A DNA stretch of 64,000 nt from Paenibacillus ferrarius (GCF_002027705.1 NZ_MBTG01000003.1:124001-188000); one strand, 5' to 3'. Shown: positions 40,428 to 49,027, counted from the first letter of the stretch. Made by a program: numbers and translations. Notes: generated by a model from the sequence alone, not told the origin.

Positions 40428-41438
40428 ATGTCCGTTAGTCAACTTTATAAGCACCAACAATTAGATTTATCAGATGATGAAGTCATTCGTATGTATAAAG
40501 TGATGAACCTTGCTCAGAAATATGATGAGCGGGCTTTTATGCTGCAGCGCGCAGGGAAAATCCCTTTCCATGTGTCCGGTATGGGGCAATATGCTGGTCA
40601 AGTAGGGATGGCTTTCGCGATGGAAGCGCAAAAGGATTATTTCCTTCCTTATTACCGTGATTATGCTTTCGTTCTTTCCGTTGGCATGACCGTGAAGGAT
40701 CTTATGCTTGCCGTATTCTGCAAAGCAGAAGATGTGAACAGCGGTGGACGGCAAATGGCTGGACATTTTGGCGATAAGAAAAATCATATCGTCACGGGTT
40801 CCTCTCCGGTAACGACGCAAGTTCCTCACGCCGCAGGCATTGCGCTGGCGGCCAAGATGAAGAAGCAGGATTTCGTCACGTTCGTTTCTTTTGGAGAAGG
40901 CTCCAGCAACCAAGGAGACTTCCATGAAGGCTGTAACTTTGCAGGGGTTCACAAGCTGCCGGTTATTTTCGTTTGCGAAAATAATCAATATGCGATTTCC
41001 GTTCCCCTACATAAACAAGTGGCAGGCAAAATTTCGGATCGTGCATTAGGCTATGGCTTCCCTGGCATTCAAGTCGATGGGAGCGATGTTCTGGAAATGT
41101 ACCGTGTGACGAAAGAAGCAAGAGAGCGGGCCGTTCGCGGCGAAGGTCCAACGCTGATCGAGATGGTATCGTACCGTCTTATGCCGCATTCGACATCGGA
41201 TGATGATATGCTCTACCGCACCAAAGAAGAAGTTGAACAGAACCGTCAGAAAGACGGGATCGTGAAATTCAAAGAATATTTGATGGAATGCGGACTTTGG
41301 AATGATGAGCTGGATAGCGAGCTTCAGGAACTTCAAAAGCAAGAGATCAATGAAGCGACAAAGTATGCGGATCTTGCGCCTTATCCGAAGCCGGAAGATA
41401 CGCTTCTCCACGTTTACGCAGAAGGAGATGGCAACTAA
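40428..41438 (+). CDS. bkdAA: Branched-chain 2-oxoacid dehydrogenase E1 alpha subunit
   Basis: The 336-residue TPP-dependent subunit decarboxylates branched 2-oxo acids. The core TPP/Mg motif is VSFGEGSSNQGDFHEGCNFA, with ENNQYAISVPLHKQ. The phosphorylation-loop-like YRLMPHSTSDDD and HVSGMGQYAGQVGMAFAM support BkdAA over pyruvate E1 alpha. In sporulating Bacillales the complex supplies branched acyl primers for iso/anteiso fatty acids. It is followed 2 nt later by the beta subunit gene. Confidence 0.93.
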   Translation: MSVSQLYKHQQLDLSDDEVIRMYKVMNLAQKYDERAFMLQRAGKIPFHVSGMGQYAGQVGMAFAMEAQKDYFLPYYRDYAFVLSVGMTVKDLMLAVFCKAEDVNSGGRQMAGHFGDKKNHIVTGSSPVTTQVPHAAGIALAAKMKKQDFVTFVSFGEGSSNQGDFHEGCNFAGVHKLPVIFVCENNQYAISVPLHKQVAGKISDRALGYGFPGIQVDGSDVLEMYRVTKEARERAVRGEGPTLIEMVSYRLMPHSTSDDDMLYRTKEEVEQNRQKDGIVKFKEYLMECGLWNDELDSELQELQKQEINEATKYADLAPYPKPEDTLLHVYAEGDGN

Positions 41439-41440
41439 TT

Positions 41441-42421
41441 ATGGCAGTTATTACTTATTTGGAAGCAATCCGCTCTGCGATGCAGGAGGAAATGAAGCTT
41501 GATGATAATGTCTTCGTTCTAGGAGAAGACGTAGGGAAAGGCGGAGTCTTGAACACAACCAAAGGACTTCGCGACCTATTCGGCGAAGACCGCGTGCTTG
41601 ACACTCCGCTGGCGGAGTCGGCAATTGTAGGGGTAGCCATTGGCGCAGCGATGTATGGGATGAAGCCAATTGCCGAGATTCAGTTCGCCGATTTCATTTT
41701 CCCGGCAACGAATCAAATTCTGAGCGAAGCCGCGAAAATCCGCTATCGCTCTAATAATGACTGGACGTGCCCGATTGTCATTCGTGCGCCTTACGGGGCG
41801 ACAGGAGCAGGGGCTTTGTATCATTCCCAATGTCCAGAGTCTGTTTTCTTCGGCACGCCAGGTGTGAAGATCGTAGCGCCTTCCAACCCTTACGATGCCA
41901 AAGGGCTGCTGAAAGCGGCTATCCGTGATGCTGACCCCGTGCTCTACTTCGAGCACAAGAAATGTTATTTGGCGCTTTCTGCTGACGTGCCTGACGACGA
42001 TTATATCGTTCCGATCGGCAAGGCTGACGTGAAGCGCCAAGGAACGGACATCACCGTAATCGCTTATGGGATGGTCGTCAACTACGCGCTGCAAGCAGCG
42101 GAGGAGCTCGCCAAGGAAGGCATTTCCGCACACGTGCTTGATCTGCGCACGCTGCAGCCACTCGATAAAGAGGCGATTCTGGAAGCGGTGAGGAAGACAG
42201 GCAAGGTGCTGATTGCCCATGAAGATAACAAAACAGGCGGAGTAGGCGCTGAAGTTTCTGCCATCATTGCCGAAGAAATCTTCTTCGAGCTTGATGCGCC
42301 GATCGCAAGACTATGCGGTCCTGACGTCCCGGCAGTGGGCAGCAACCCTCCGATGGAGAAGTTCTTCCTGCTCAATGCAGATAAGCTGAAGGATGCTATG
42401 CGTCAGCTTGCTATATTCTAA
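41441..42421 (+). CDS. bkdAB: Branched-chain 2-oxoacid dehydrogenase E1 beta subunit
   Basis: The 326-residue transketolase-type beta subunit has VFVLGEDVGKGGVLNTTKGL, DTPLAESAIVGVAIGAAMYG, the aromatic/ion region HSQCPESVFFGTPGVKIVAP and the C-terminal domain VLIAHEDNKTGGVGAEVSAI. It forms an alpha2beta2 heterotetramer with the preceding gene product. Length is standard. A short 71-nt gap with another SD-adjacent stem leads to the E2 gene. Confidence 0.94.
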   Translation: MAVITYLEAIRSAMQEEMKLDDNVFVLGEDVGKGGVLNTTKGLRDLFGEDRVLDTPLAESAIVGVAIGAAMYGMKPIAEIQFADFIFPATNQILSEAAKIRYRSNNDWTCPIVIRAPYGATGAGALYHSQCPESVFFGTPGVKIVAPSNPYDAKGLLKAAIRDADPVLYFEHKKCYLALSADVPDDDYIVPIGKADVKRQGTDITVIAYGMVVNYALQAAEELAKEGISAHVLDLRTLQPLDKEAILEAVRKTGKVLIAHEDNKTGGVGAEVSAIIAEEIFFELDAPIARLCGPDVPAVGSNPPMEKFFLLNADKLKDAMRQLAIF

Positions 42422-42466
42422 ATCGTATAAAGGTCTAATTCCAACCGCTTATTTCTATCATTGATC

Positions 42467-42485
42467 AGTTCCTGAACTTAGGAGG
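42467..42485 (+). promoter_or_regulatory. Short stem abutting the bkdB Shine-Dalgarno
   Basis: AGTT-CCTG-AACT (42467-42478) is a 4-bp stem with a tetraloop, and AGGAGG begins 2 nt later at 42480. Weak alone; listed as part of the recurrent hairpin-SD layout. Confidence 0.3.
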
Positions 42486-42492
42486 TACACCT

Positions 42493-43839
42493 ATGAATCA
42501 AACCAACAGCCGTCTGACAGAGGTTACTGTTCCGCATCTGGCGGAAAGTCTCGTCTCGGCGACCATCGGCAAATGGCTGAAAAAGCCTGGCGATTATATC
42601 GAGCAATATGACGTTCTTTGTGAGCTTTTCACAGAAAAAGTAAATACTGAAATGCCTTCCCCCATTGAAGGCAAGCTGGTGAAAATCATCGTCGGAGACG
42701 GTGAAACCGCGGCTGTCGGCGAAGCGATTTGTTTGATTGAAGAGAAGGTAGATGCGTCGGCTGTCTCACATACAGAAGCTGTTAGCCCAGTGGGAACTGC
42801 GCTGTCCGCCGATACGGACCAAAGCATGCGCGGCCGTTACTCGCCGGCTGTGCAGCGTATCGCGCAAGACAACGGTGTTGACTTGGCGCGTGTTGCAGGA
42901 ACAGGACTTGGCGGACGCATTACGCGCAAGGATGTTGAACAATTCATCGGCTCCGGCGGCGCTAATGCTGCCCCAGCTCAGCCTGCTGCTGTACAACCGC
43001 AGCAGCAAGCGGCAGTTTCCTCTGCGATCGCTGCGGAACAGCCTCAAGCTGCGAACATGCCTGTACGCAGCTCAGGGATTCATCTGTCGGCGAATCCCCA
43101 GACTCCGCTGATCGAGGCGGAAGGTCATTCGCTCGACTCGCGTAATGAGCATTTCATTGATGTAACGCCAATCCGGAATGCGATTGCATCCCGTATGCGT
43201 CAAAGCGTAACCGAAATTCCACATGCTTGGACCATGATTGAAGTCGATGTTACGAATCTTGTCGTTCTGCGGAATAAGGTGAAGGATGAGTTTATGCGCC
43301 GCGAGGGCATTAATTTGACGTATTTGGCCTTCATGCTGAAAGCCGTTGTGAATGCGATCAAAGATTATCCGATCATCAACTCGGTATGGGCTGTTGATAA
43401 AATTATCGTGAAGCGCGATATTAACATTTCCTTGTCTGTCGGAACGGAAGATTCCGTCATGACGCCGGTGATCAAAAAAGCGGATCAGAAAAATATCGCA
43501 GGTTTGGCTAGAGAGATTGATGAATTAACGAAGAAAACACGCGCGGGGAAATTATCGCTGAACGATATGGTGGGCGGAACGTTTACGGTAAATAATACAG
43601 GCTCCTTTGGTTCGATTCTGTCTTATCCGATCATCAATTATCCGCAAGCAGCGATTGTGACCTTTGAATCGATTGTGAAGAAGCCTGTCGTTATTCAAGA
43701 TATGATTGCCGTTCGCTCGATGGTCAACCTCTGTTTATCACTGGATCACCGAATTCTCGATGGTGTCATTTGCGGAAGGTTCCTGCAGCGAGTGAAAGAA
43801 AATCTAGAAAGTTATAATGCGGATACGAAGATTTATTAA
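42493..43839 (+). CDS. bkdB: Branched-chain 2-oxoacid dehydrogenase E2 (dihydrolipoyl acyltransferase)
   Basis: The 448-residue E2 core has an N-terminal lipoyl domain with the acceptor Lys in ELFTEKVNTEMPSPIEG (about residues 40-56). A linker leads to a peripheral-subunit-binding domain (about 112-150; YSPAVQRIAQDNGVDLARVA, GTGLGGRITRKDVEQFI). An Ala/Gln/Pro-rich hinge is followed by the catalytic domain, with LCLSLDHRILDGVICGRFLQ. The EKVNTE lipoyl motif is typical of BkdB (pyruvate E2 usually has TDKAxVE). It ends the lpdV-bkdAA-AB-B set. Confidence 0.95.
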   Translation: MNQTNSRLTEVTVPHLAESLVSATIGKWLKKPGDYIEQYDVLCELFTEKVNTEMPSPIEGKLVKIIVGDGETAAVGEAICLIEEKVDASAVSHTEAVSPVGTALSADTDQSMRGRYSPAVQRIAQDNGVDLARVAGTGLGGRITRKDVEQFIGSGGANAAPAQPAAVQPQQQAAVSSAIAAEQPQAANMPVRSSGIHLSANPQTPLIEAEGHSLDSRNEHFIDVTPIRNAIASRMRQSVTEIPHAWTMIEVDVTNLVVLRNKVKDEFMRREGINLTYLAFMLKAVVNAIKDYPIINSVWAVDKIIVKRDINISLSVGTEDSVMTPVIKKADQKNIAGLAREIDELTKKTRAGKLSLNDMVGGTFTVNNTGSFGSILSYPIINYPQAAIVTFESIVKKPVVIQDMIAVRSMVNLCLSLDHRILDGVICGRFLQRVKENLESYNADTKIY

Positions 43840-43841
43840 AA

Positions 43842-43946
43842 TTAAGAAGTAAAAAATAATCCCGCAGTAAACAATAGGCTTGATAATACCATGACGATCA
43901 ACATAATATAGATCACGACTTTAAACCAGCGTTTATTTTGTAACAA
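43842..43946 (-). CDS. Prli42-like stressosome membrane miniprotein
   Basis: The 34-codon frame starts with TTG and reads MLQNKRWFKVVIYIMLIVMV, then LSSLLFTAGLFFTS. The basic N-terminus followed by a helix with V-Y-I-M-L-I and L-S-S/T-L-L is the pattern of Prli42, the miniprotein that tethers the stressosome in Listeria and has homologues across Firmicutes. AAAGGAG lies 10 nt upstream of the TTG on the minus strand. It ends 2 nt from the convergent bkdB stop. As I recall, Listeria prli42 sits between bkd genes and a peptidase gene, as here. Confidence 0.75.
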   Translation of the reverse strand: MLQNKRWFKVVIYIMLIVMVLSSLLFTAGLFFTS

Positions 43947-44020
43947 TGAATACTCACTCCTTTGTCGTAAAAGCTTGTACCGTTATATTGTAACTCAAAG
44001 TAAGTATCGGAGGAAAGTAC

Positions 44021-45151
44021 ATGATTCAACAAAACCGTTTAGTGGAAGAATTTATAGCACTTGTGCAAGTTGACAGCGAGACCCGCTTCGAGCAAGACAT
44101 CTGTGTCGTTCTGAAAGAGAAGTTCAGTCGTTTAGGCTTACACGTGGTGGAAGATGATTCCATGGCCAAAAGTGGTCACGGCTCCGGAAACCTGATTTGT
44201 ACATTGGAAGCGACGGACAGCAATGCTGCGATTCCAACGATCTTCTTTACCTCTCACATGGATACCGTAGCACCAGGCAAGGGGATCAAGCCGCAAATTG
44301 GTGAAGATGGCTATATTCGCAGCAACGGGACCACGATTCTGGGCAGCGATGACAAAGCAGGTATTGCCGCGATGCTTGAAGGCATCCAAGTGTTGAAGGA
44401 AAACAATATTCCGCATGGCCGCATTCAATTCGTTATTACCGCTGGCGAAGAAAGCGGTCTGAAAGGCGCTCGCGCCATGGATCGCAGCGTGATGGAAGCG
44501 GAGTTTGGCTTTGCGCTTGATTCCAACGGCAGTATCGGAGACATCGCAACGGCTGCTCCTGGCCGTGCGGAAATTGAAATTATTTTCCATGGCAAATCTG
44601 CGCATGCCGGCGTGAATCCGGAAGATGGCATCAGTGCCATCCAAGTTGCCAGTAAAGCGGTGTCCCGCATGTCGCTGGGACGTATCGACAGTGAAACAAC
44701 AGCGAATATCGGCAGTTTCTCCGGTGTAGGTCCCTTGAACGTGGTCTGCGATAAAGTGAAAATGGAAGCAGAAGCTCGCAGTATCGTTCAGCATAAGCTG
44801 GAGGCGCAAATTGCTGCGATGAAGCAAGCTTGTGAATCCGCTGCGGCAGATGCGGGCACAACTTGTGAATTTCATGCGGATATCGTGTATGCATCCTACA
44901 TGCATGACGATTCAGCGCCAATCGTGCAGCTGACGAGCAGAGCGCTCGCGACGCTTGGACTGACAGCTCGGACTTTCCACTCCGGTGGTGGAAGCGATGC
45001 TAACATCTTCAATGGCATGGGCATTCCTACGGTGAATTTGGCTGTTGGTTATCACGAAATTCATACAACCAAAGAACACATCGCCATCAGCGATCTGGTC
45101 AAAACGGCTGAATTGCTTGTTGCCCTTGTCAAAGAAGCGGCAAACGTCTAA
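44021..45151 (+). CDS. M20-family tripeptidase-like zinc peptidase (PepT/YqjE-like)
   Basis: The 376-residue cytosolic protein has the M20 metal-site motifs: TSHMDTVAPG (His-Asp), a GSDDKAGIAAMLEG bridging Asp, AGEESGLKGARAMD with the catalytic Glu, and a late FHSGGGSDANIFN. The dimerisation domain begins at FHGKSAHAGVNPEDGISAI. It probably removes N-terminal residues from tripeptides. SD is TCGGAGGAA. A terminator follows. Confidence 0.92.
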   Translation: MIQQNRLVEEFIALVQVDSETRFEQDICVVLKEKFSRLGLHVVEDDSMAKSGHGSGNLICTLEATDSNAAIPTIFFTSHMDTVAPGKGIKPQIGEDGYIRSNGTTILGSDDKAGIAAMLEGIQVLKENNIPHGRIQFVITAGEESGLKGARAMDRSVMEAEFGFALDSNGSIGDIATAAPGRAEIEIIFHGKSAHAGVNPEDGISAIQVASKAVSRMSLGRIDSETTANIGSFSGVGPLNVVCDKVKMEAEARSIVQHKLEAQIAAMKQACESAAADAGTTCEFHADIVYASYMHDDSAPIVQLTSRALATLGLTARTFHSGGGSDANIFNGMGIPTVNLAVGYHEIHTTKEHIAISDLVKTAELLVALVKEAANV

Positions 45152-45162
45152 TAAATGAACTG

Positions 45163-45202
45163 AAAACCTCATTTTCTACTTAGGTGGAATTGAGGTTTTT
45201 TG
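45163..45202 (+). terminator. Terminator after the M20 peptidase gene
   Basis: AAAACCTCA pairs with TGAGGTTTT around a 19-nt loop that can fold further (CTACTTAGGTGG), followed by TTTGCTTTG. Confidence 0.75.
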
Positions 45203-45277
45203 CTTTGAAAAGGGGTAAAACTGCGGCAGTCCACATATGCTTCGAGTAAGATGCGTCCAAGCGGGGGGATTGCCACA

Positions 45278-46393
45278 ATGTTGAGAAGAGATATAGGGAC
45301 GGTAGAAAGCGTTGAAGCGGTTCGTGAAGGCGTGCAGATCGTTCGTGTCCGGATGCGAAGCGGGGAGCTTGAACGCGCGGTGCATTACACGGACAGTGCC
45401 CCGCTATTGGCGGCTGGTGAGGTGGTTGATTTGAATGTAACGGCGATGAATCTGGGGCTAGGCTCTGGAGGTTATCATTTGGTTATCGGTGCACGCGGCT
45501 GGCGAGCTGGTCTCCAGTGCGTGCCAGCAACAGTGGAAGGGCATATCATGAAGCTCAAATACACCCCTATGCAGCGGAGTGTGTTAGCCGTCGAAGAACC
45601 GCAAAGCAGCTATCATGCCACTTTTTTGGAGCAAAAGCATCTATCGGGAATGCCTGTATTGCTGGGAGAATTGCACAGCATGCTGCCTATTGCTATGTGT
45701 TGGCTGCGTTACCGAGAGTTAAAGGATGGCATTGAGGAGGCAAGGAAGGTAGCTTACATCATGTCGGATGGAGGCGCGCTGCCGCTCGCTTGGAGTCATC
45801 ATGCGGCGCTTCTTGAGGCGCTTGGGTGGCTGGAGACTACGATTACTTATGGTCAAGCTTATGGGGGTAAAATAGAGGCTGTGAATAAGTTCAGCGCATT
45901 AGTCGCAGCGAAACATGTTGGCAAAGCTGATCTTAGTATCGTTTCGATGGGTCCGGGAATCGTTGGCACGGGAACTCTCTATGGTTATTCGGGGATAGAA
46001 ACAGGAGAGCTTGTTAACGCCGTTCATGCCCTTGGCGGGACGCCAATTGTAATTCCGCGCATCTCCTTCGCAGATTCACGGTCACGGCATCGAGGCATAA
46101 GCCATCATACGCTAACAGCGCTGCAAATAGCTGCCAGCTGCCCTGCGATCGTCCCCTTGCCGCGCCTGCTGGGAGAAGAATATGCACTCGTCCAAGAGCA
46201 GGCGCAAAGTCTTAAGCGGCATCAAGTTGTCTATATGCCGGCTATTGCCCAAGAGGAGATAGATAAGGCTCTCGGGGAATACCCGGAATTCATTACCTCG
46301 ATGGGAAGGGGATTATTTCAGGACCCCGCTTATTTCCAAGCCGTTTGTGCGGCTGCTGAGTATGTATATCAGTTACATAATCGACAAGAGTAA
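45278..46393 (+). CDS. DUF3866 family protein
   Basis: The 371-residue protein contains VNVTAMNLGLGSGGYHLVIG-like DLNVTAMNLGLGSGGYHLV, HLSGMPVLLGELHSMLPIA and MSDGGALPLAWSHHAALLEA. The late VSMGPGIVGTGTLYGYSGIE and DSRSRHRGISHHTLTALQ complete a DUF3866 signature. Function is unknown; it is widespread next to nudF or spoIIM in Paenibacillus and actinobacteria. ATG 45278 is preferred over 45251 because CGGGGGGAT lies 8 nt upstream. The last 101 nt overlap the MciZ-like gene on the other strand. Confidence 0.87.
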   Translation: MLRRDIGTVESVEAVREGVQIVRVRMRSGELERAVHYTDSAPLLAAGEVVDLNVTAMNLGLGSGGYHLVIGARGWRAGLQCVPATVEGHIMKLKYTPMQRSVLAVEEPQSSYHATFLEQKHLSGMPVLLGELHSMLPIAMCWLRYRELKDGIEEARKVAYIMSDGGALPLAWSHHAALLEALGWLETTITYGQAYGGKIEAVNKFSALVAAKHVGKADLSIVSMGPGIVGTGTLYGYSGIETGELVNAVHALGGTPIVIPRISFADSRSRHRGISHHTLTALQIAASCPAIVPLPRLLGEEYALVQEQAQSLKRHQVVYMPAIAQEEIDKALGEYPEFITSMGRGLFQDPAYFQAVCAAAEYVYQLHNRQE

Positions 46394-46493
46394 TTTGGTT
46401 TCCGCCTTGCTGGAGCATCAGCTGCAGTTGGCGTTTGACTTCCCAAGCTTTGCCTACAAGCCTAATTTGGCGATCGGTAACATAGCTCTTCAT
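46293..46493 (-). CDS. mciZ: MciZ-like FtsZ inhibitor, with C-terminal extension
   Basis: The 66-residue frame reads MKSYVTDRQIRLVGKAWEVK, then RQLQLMLQQGGNQITLVDYV. The LVGKAWE-[VI] block followed by an amphipathic helix matches MciZ of B. subtilis, a 40-residue mother-cell peptide that caps FtsZ filaments during sporulation. In B. subtilis mciZ also lies next to nudF. ATG 46493 has AAGAGGA 8 nt upstream on the minus strand. The roughly 24 extra C-terminal residues are antisense to the end of the DUF3866 gene. The nudF promoter lies immediately behind in the opposite direction. Confidence 0.75.
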   Translation of the reverse strand: MKSYVTDRQIRLVGKAWEVKRQLQLMLQQGGNQITLVDYVTDIHTQQPHKRLGNKRGPEIIPFPSR

Positions 46494-46522
46494 ATCCAAT
46501 TTCCTCTTTTCAGGTTAAATTT

Positions 46523-46531
46523 TGATATAAT
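46523..46531 (+). promoter_or_regulatory. Extended -10 promoter of nudF
   Basis: TGATATAAT at 46523-46531 is a perfect extended -10, about 58 nt before nudF. It is identical to the dxs element. It lies 30 nt from the divergent mciZ-like start, so the two genes share a short control region. Confidence 0.55.
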
Positions 46532-46588
46532 GAACGATATGCGCGAATGGGACAAGATAGACCAATTAATCAGGATGAGGTGTTAGTA

Positions 46589-47146
46589 ATGTCATTACAC
46601 AATAAATTCGAAGAAGTAACCGTAACGTCTGAACAAATTTTCAAAGGGAAAGTTATTTCGCTGCAAGTGGACCATGTCCGTTTGCCTAATGGGGAGATGG
46701 CAACACGTGAAATTGTAAAGCATCCAGGCGCTGTTGCTGTCATCCCGCTTCTCGGAGATAAAATGATTGTTGTCGAGCAGTATCGCAAGCCGCTTGAGAA
46801 AAGCCAGGTTGAAATTCCTGCCGGCAAGCTGGATGCGGGGGAAGAGCCTATGAAAGCTGCCCTCCGAGAGCTTGTAGAAGAAACCGGTTATCGGACTGAG
46901 AATATCAAGCTGGTCAGTTCCTTCTATACCTCGCCGGGGTTCGCTGATGAAATCATCCATCTCTATGTAGCGGAAGATTTGGTGAAGGGTGATGCGAATC
47001 CGGATGAGGACGAGTTTCTGGAATGTGAAGCGATAACGTTGGAGCAAGCGCTGCAATATATGCAAGAGGGACGTATCAGCGATGCGAAGACGATCATGGC
47101 AGTTTATGCGTGGAAGTTGTATCGTTTAACTGGGCAGATGGGATGA
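46589..47146 (+). CDS. nudF: ADP-ribose pyrophosphatase (Nudix)
   Basis: The 185-residue Nudix hydrolase splits ADP-ribose to AMP and ribose-5-phosphate. The Nudix box runs GKLDAGEEPMKAALRELVEE and continues TGY, with all metal ligands. VVEQYRKPLEKSQVEIPAGK is the ADP-ribose-specific strand. ATG 46589 follows AGGATGAGGTG; an in-frame upstream start at 46547 lacks one. The stop overlaps the next gene (ATGA). Confidence 0.95.
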   Translation: MSLHNKFEEVTVTSEQIFKGKVISLQVDHVRLPNGEMATREIVKHPGAVAVIPLLGDKMIVVEQYRKPLEKSQVEIPAGKLDAGEEPMKAALRELVEETGYRTENIKLVSSFYTSPGFADEIIHLYVAEDLVKGDANPDEDEFLECEAITLEQALQYMQEGRISDAKTIMAVYAWKLYRLTGQMG

Positions 47147-48324
47147 AATCTTATTACGCAGATCTGCATATTCACATTGGCCGAACAGAGAAAGGACAAG
47201 CTGTCAAAATCAGTGCGGCTAACAACCTTACCTTTTTCAATATTGCCCATGAGGCAGCGGTCCGCAAAGGAATGGAAATTATCGGAATTATCGATTGCCA
47301 ATCGCCGTCGGTGCAGGATGATATCATGACTTACTTGGACCGTGGCGAGATGGAGGAACTTGCAGGCGGCGGCATCCAATATCGCGATACGGCTATTATG
47401 CTGGGCAGTGAAATCGAGGTGCGGGAGCCGGGAATGGGGCCTGCCCATTTGCTGGCTTATATGCCGAATTTATCGGTGATGCAGGAGTTCACAACATGGA
47501 TGAAGGGTTATATAAAAAATGTGGAGCTAAGCTCCCAACGCATTTATGTTTCGGCTCGTGTATTGCAAGATGAGGTAATAGGGCGGGGAGGAATTCTTAT
47601 TCCTGCCCATATTTTCACACCCCACAAAAGTGTATACGGCAGCGCGACCGGCAGAATGGAAAATCTGCTGGAGCTGGATGGGATCGCAGCAGTTGAACTC
47701 GGACTAAGCGCAGATTCGGAAATGGCGGGTTTGATTTCCGAGCTGGATCGCTTCTCTTTCGTAACGAACTCGGATGCGCACTCGCTTGCCAAGATCGGAC
47801 GCGAATATAACGAAATGCAGTTGGCTGCCCCCACCTTCGAAGAGCTGGTTAAAGCGCTGAACCGCCAAGACGGACGTGGAATCACCGCGAATTACGGGCT
47901 TAATCCTCGTTTGGGCAAATACCATCGCACTTACTGCAGCGTATGTGAGTCCATCCTGGATGATCGTGCAGAGACGGTAGAGCGATGCGCGGACTGTGGC
48001 AGTGCGAAGATCGTAAGAGGGGTTATGGATCGGATCTTGGCTTTGGCAGATCGCGAGCAGGCGTATCTTCCGCCTTATCGGCCGCCCTACCATTTTCAAA
48101 TTCCACTAGAGTTTATTCCGGGTCTTGGACCTAAGAAGCTTGATCAATTGCTGCAGCGCTTTGGAACAGAAATGAACGTGCTGCATCGTACAACGCTGGA
48201 AGAATTGCAACGTGAAATTGGGGAGGAGATTGCTTCCTATCTCGTTAAAGCCAGGGAAGGTTCCTTGCAGCTGGAGGTTGGCGGCGGCGGGCGATACGGC
48301 AAAGTGAATAAAAATCGTTCATAG
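47143..48324 (+). CDS. Endonuclease-Q-like PHP-domain protein (TIGR00375 family)
   Basis: The 393-residue protein has an N-terminal PHP metal-hydrolase domain (YYADLHIHIGRTEKGQAVKI, IGIIDCQSPS, GSEIEVRE, FVTNSDAHS). A zinc-finger-like segment follows (CSVCESILDDRAETVERCAD, then CGSAKI), and a C-terminal helix-hairpin-helix with FIPGLGPKKLDQLLQRFGTE. This is the layout of archaeal endonuclease Q, which cleaves next to deaminated bases. The bacterial members near nudF probably act in DNA repair. The start overlaps the nudF stop by 4 nt. Confidence 0.88.
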   Translation: MKSYYADLHIHIGRTEKGQAVKISAANNLTFFNIAHEAAVRKGMEIIGIIDCQSPSVQDDIMTYLDRGEMEELAGGGIQYRDTAIMLGSEIEVREPGMGPAHLLAYMPNLSVMQEFTTWMKGYIKNVELSSQRIYVSARVLQDEVIGRGGILIPAHIFTPHKSVYGSATGRMENLLELDGIAAVELGLSADSEMAGLISELDRFSFVTNSDAHSLAKIGREYNEMQLAAPTFEELVKALNRQDGRGITANYGLNPRLGKYHRTYCSVCESILDDRAETVERCADCGSAKIVRGVMDRILALADREQAYLPPYRPPYHFQIPLEFIPGLGPKKLDQLLQRFGTEMNVLHRTTLEELQREIGEEIASYLVKAREGSLQLEVGGGGRYGKVNKNRS

Positions 48325-48385
48325 TTTTCAGGAATCGCTCATAAGCTTGTCTTTGTACAGGTTGTACAAGGAAGGAGCAGCGAGG

Positions 48386-49027
48386 GTGAATAGAAACCTA
48401 ACGATGAAACAATATATGAAGGATAATTTGCCGCTTTTTATATTCGTCTCCGTACTTTTCATTATTGGCGTGGTGTTTGGCGCTGTGATGGTTAATGCTC
48501 TTTCATTGGAACAAAAGCAAGAGATGACGCGCCATTTGGGCAGTTTTTTCCATGAGGTGAATGAGGGCGCCGAATTCGACAGCAGGCAATCCTTTGTACA
48601 AGCCTTTGGCATGCATATGAAATGGATATTGTTGATCTGGCTGTTTGGATTGTCGGTTATCGGTTTTCCGTTAATTCTCATTCTTGATTTTCTGAAAGGT
48701 GTGTTGATTGGCTTTACGGTCGGTTATTTAGTCGGGCAAATGTCATGGAAAGGGTTGTTATTTGCGCTTGTTTCTGTTGCGCCTCAGAATTTAATTGTCG
48801 TCCCGGCTATTCTGTTCTGCAGTGTCGCGGCGATGGCCTTCTCCATTTATATGATAAAAAATCGCTTCTTGAGCCGGAATGGCAACATGTACCAACCTTT
48901 TATGCGCTATACATCCATTACGCTTGTGATGGGAATATTCCTTTTGGGAGCAGCACTTTGGGAAGGATATATGTCGCAAATGATGATGAAATGGGTAACA
49001 CCGATGCTCGCTGGACTTTATAGCTAG
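48386..49027 (+). CDS. spoIIM: Stage II sporulation protein M
   Basis: The 213-residue membrane protein has five hydrophobic segments, with FVSVLFIIGVVFGAVMVNAL at the N-terminus and ILLIWLFGLSVIGFPLILIL in the middle. SpoIIM with SpoIID and SpoIIP forms the septal peptidoglycan machine that drives engulfment. The start is GTG 48386 with AAGGAG 9 nt upstream. It lies before fur as in B. subtilis. Confidence 0.93.
   Translation: MNRNLTMKQYMKDNLPLFIFVSVLFIIGVVFGAVMVNALSLEQKQEMTRHLGSFFHEVNEGAEFDSRQSFVQAFGMHMKWILLIWLFGLSVIGFPLILILDFLKGVLIGFTVGYLVGQMSWKGLLFALVSVAPQNLIVVPAILFCSVAAMAFSIYMIKNRFLSRNGNMYQPFMRYTSITLVMGIFLLGAALWEGYMSQMMMKWVTPMLAGLYS

Noticed and set aside
44138..44905. 255-codon open frame on the minus strand
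   Set aside because: It is wholly antisense to the M20 peptidase gene, whose catalytic motifs are intact, and has no SD or recognisable domain.
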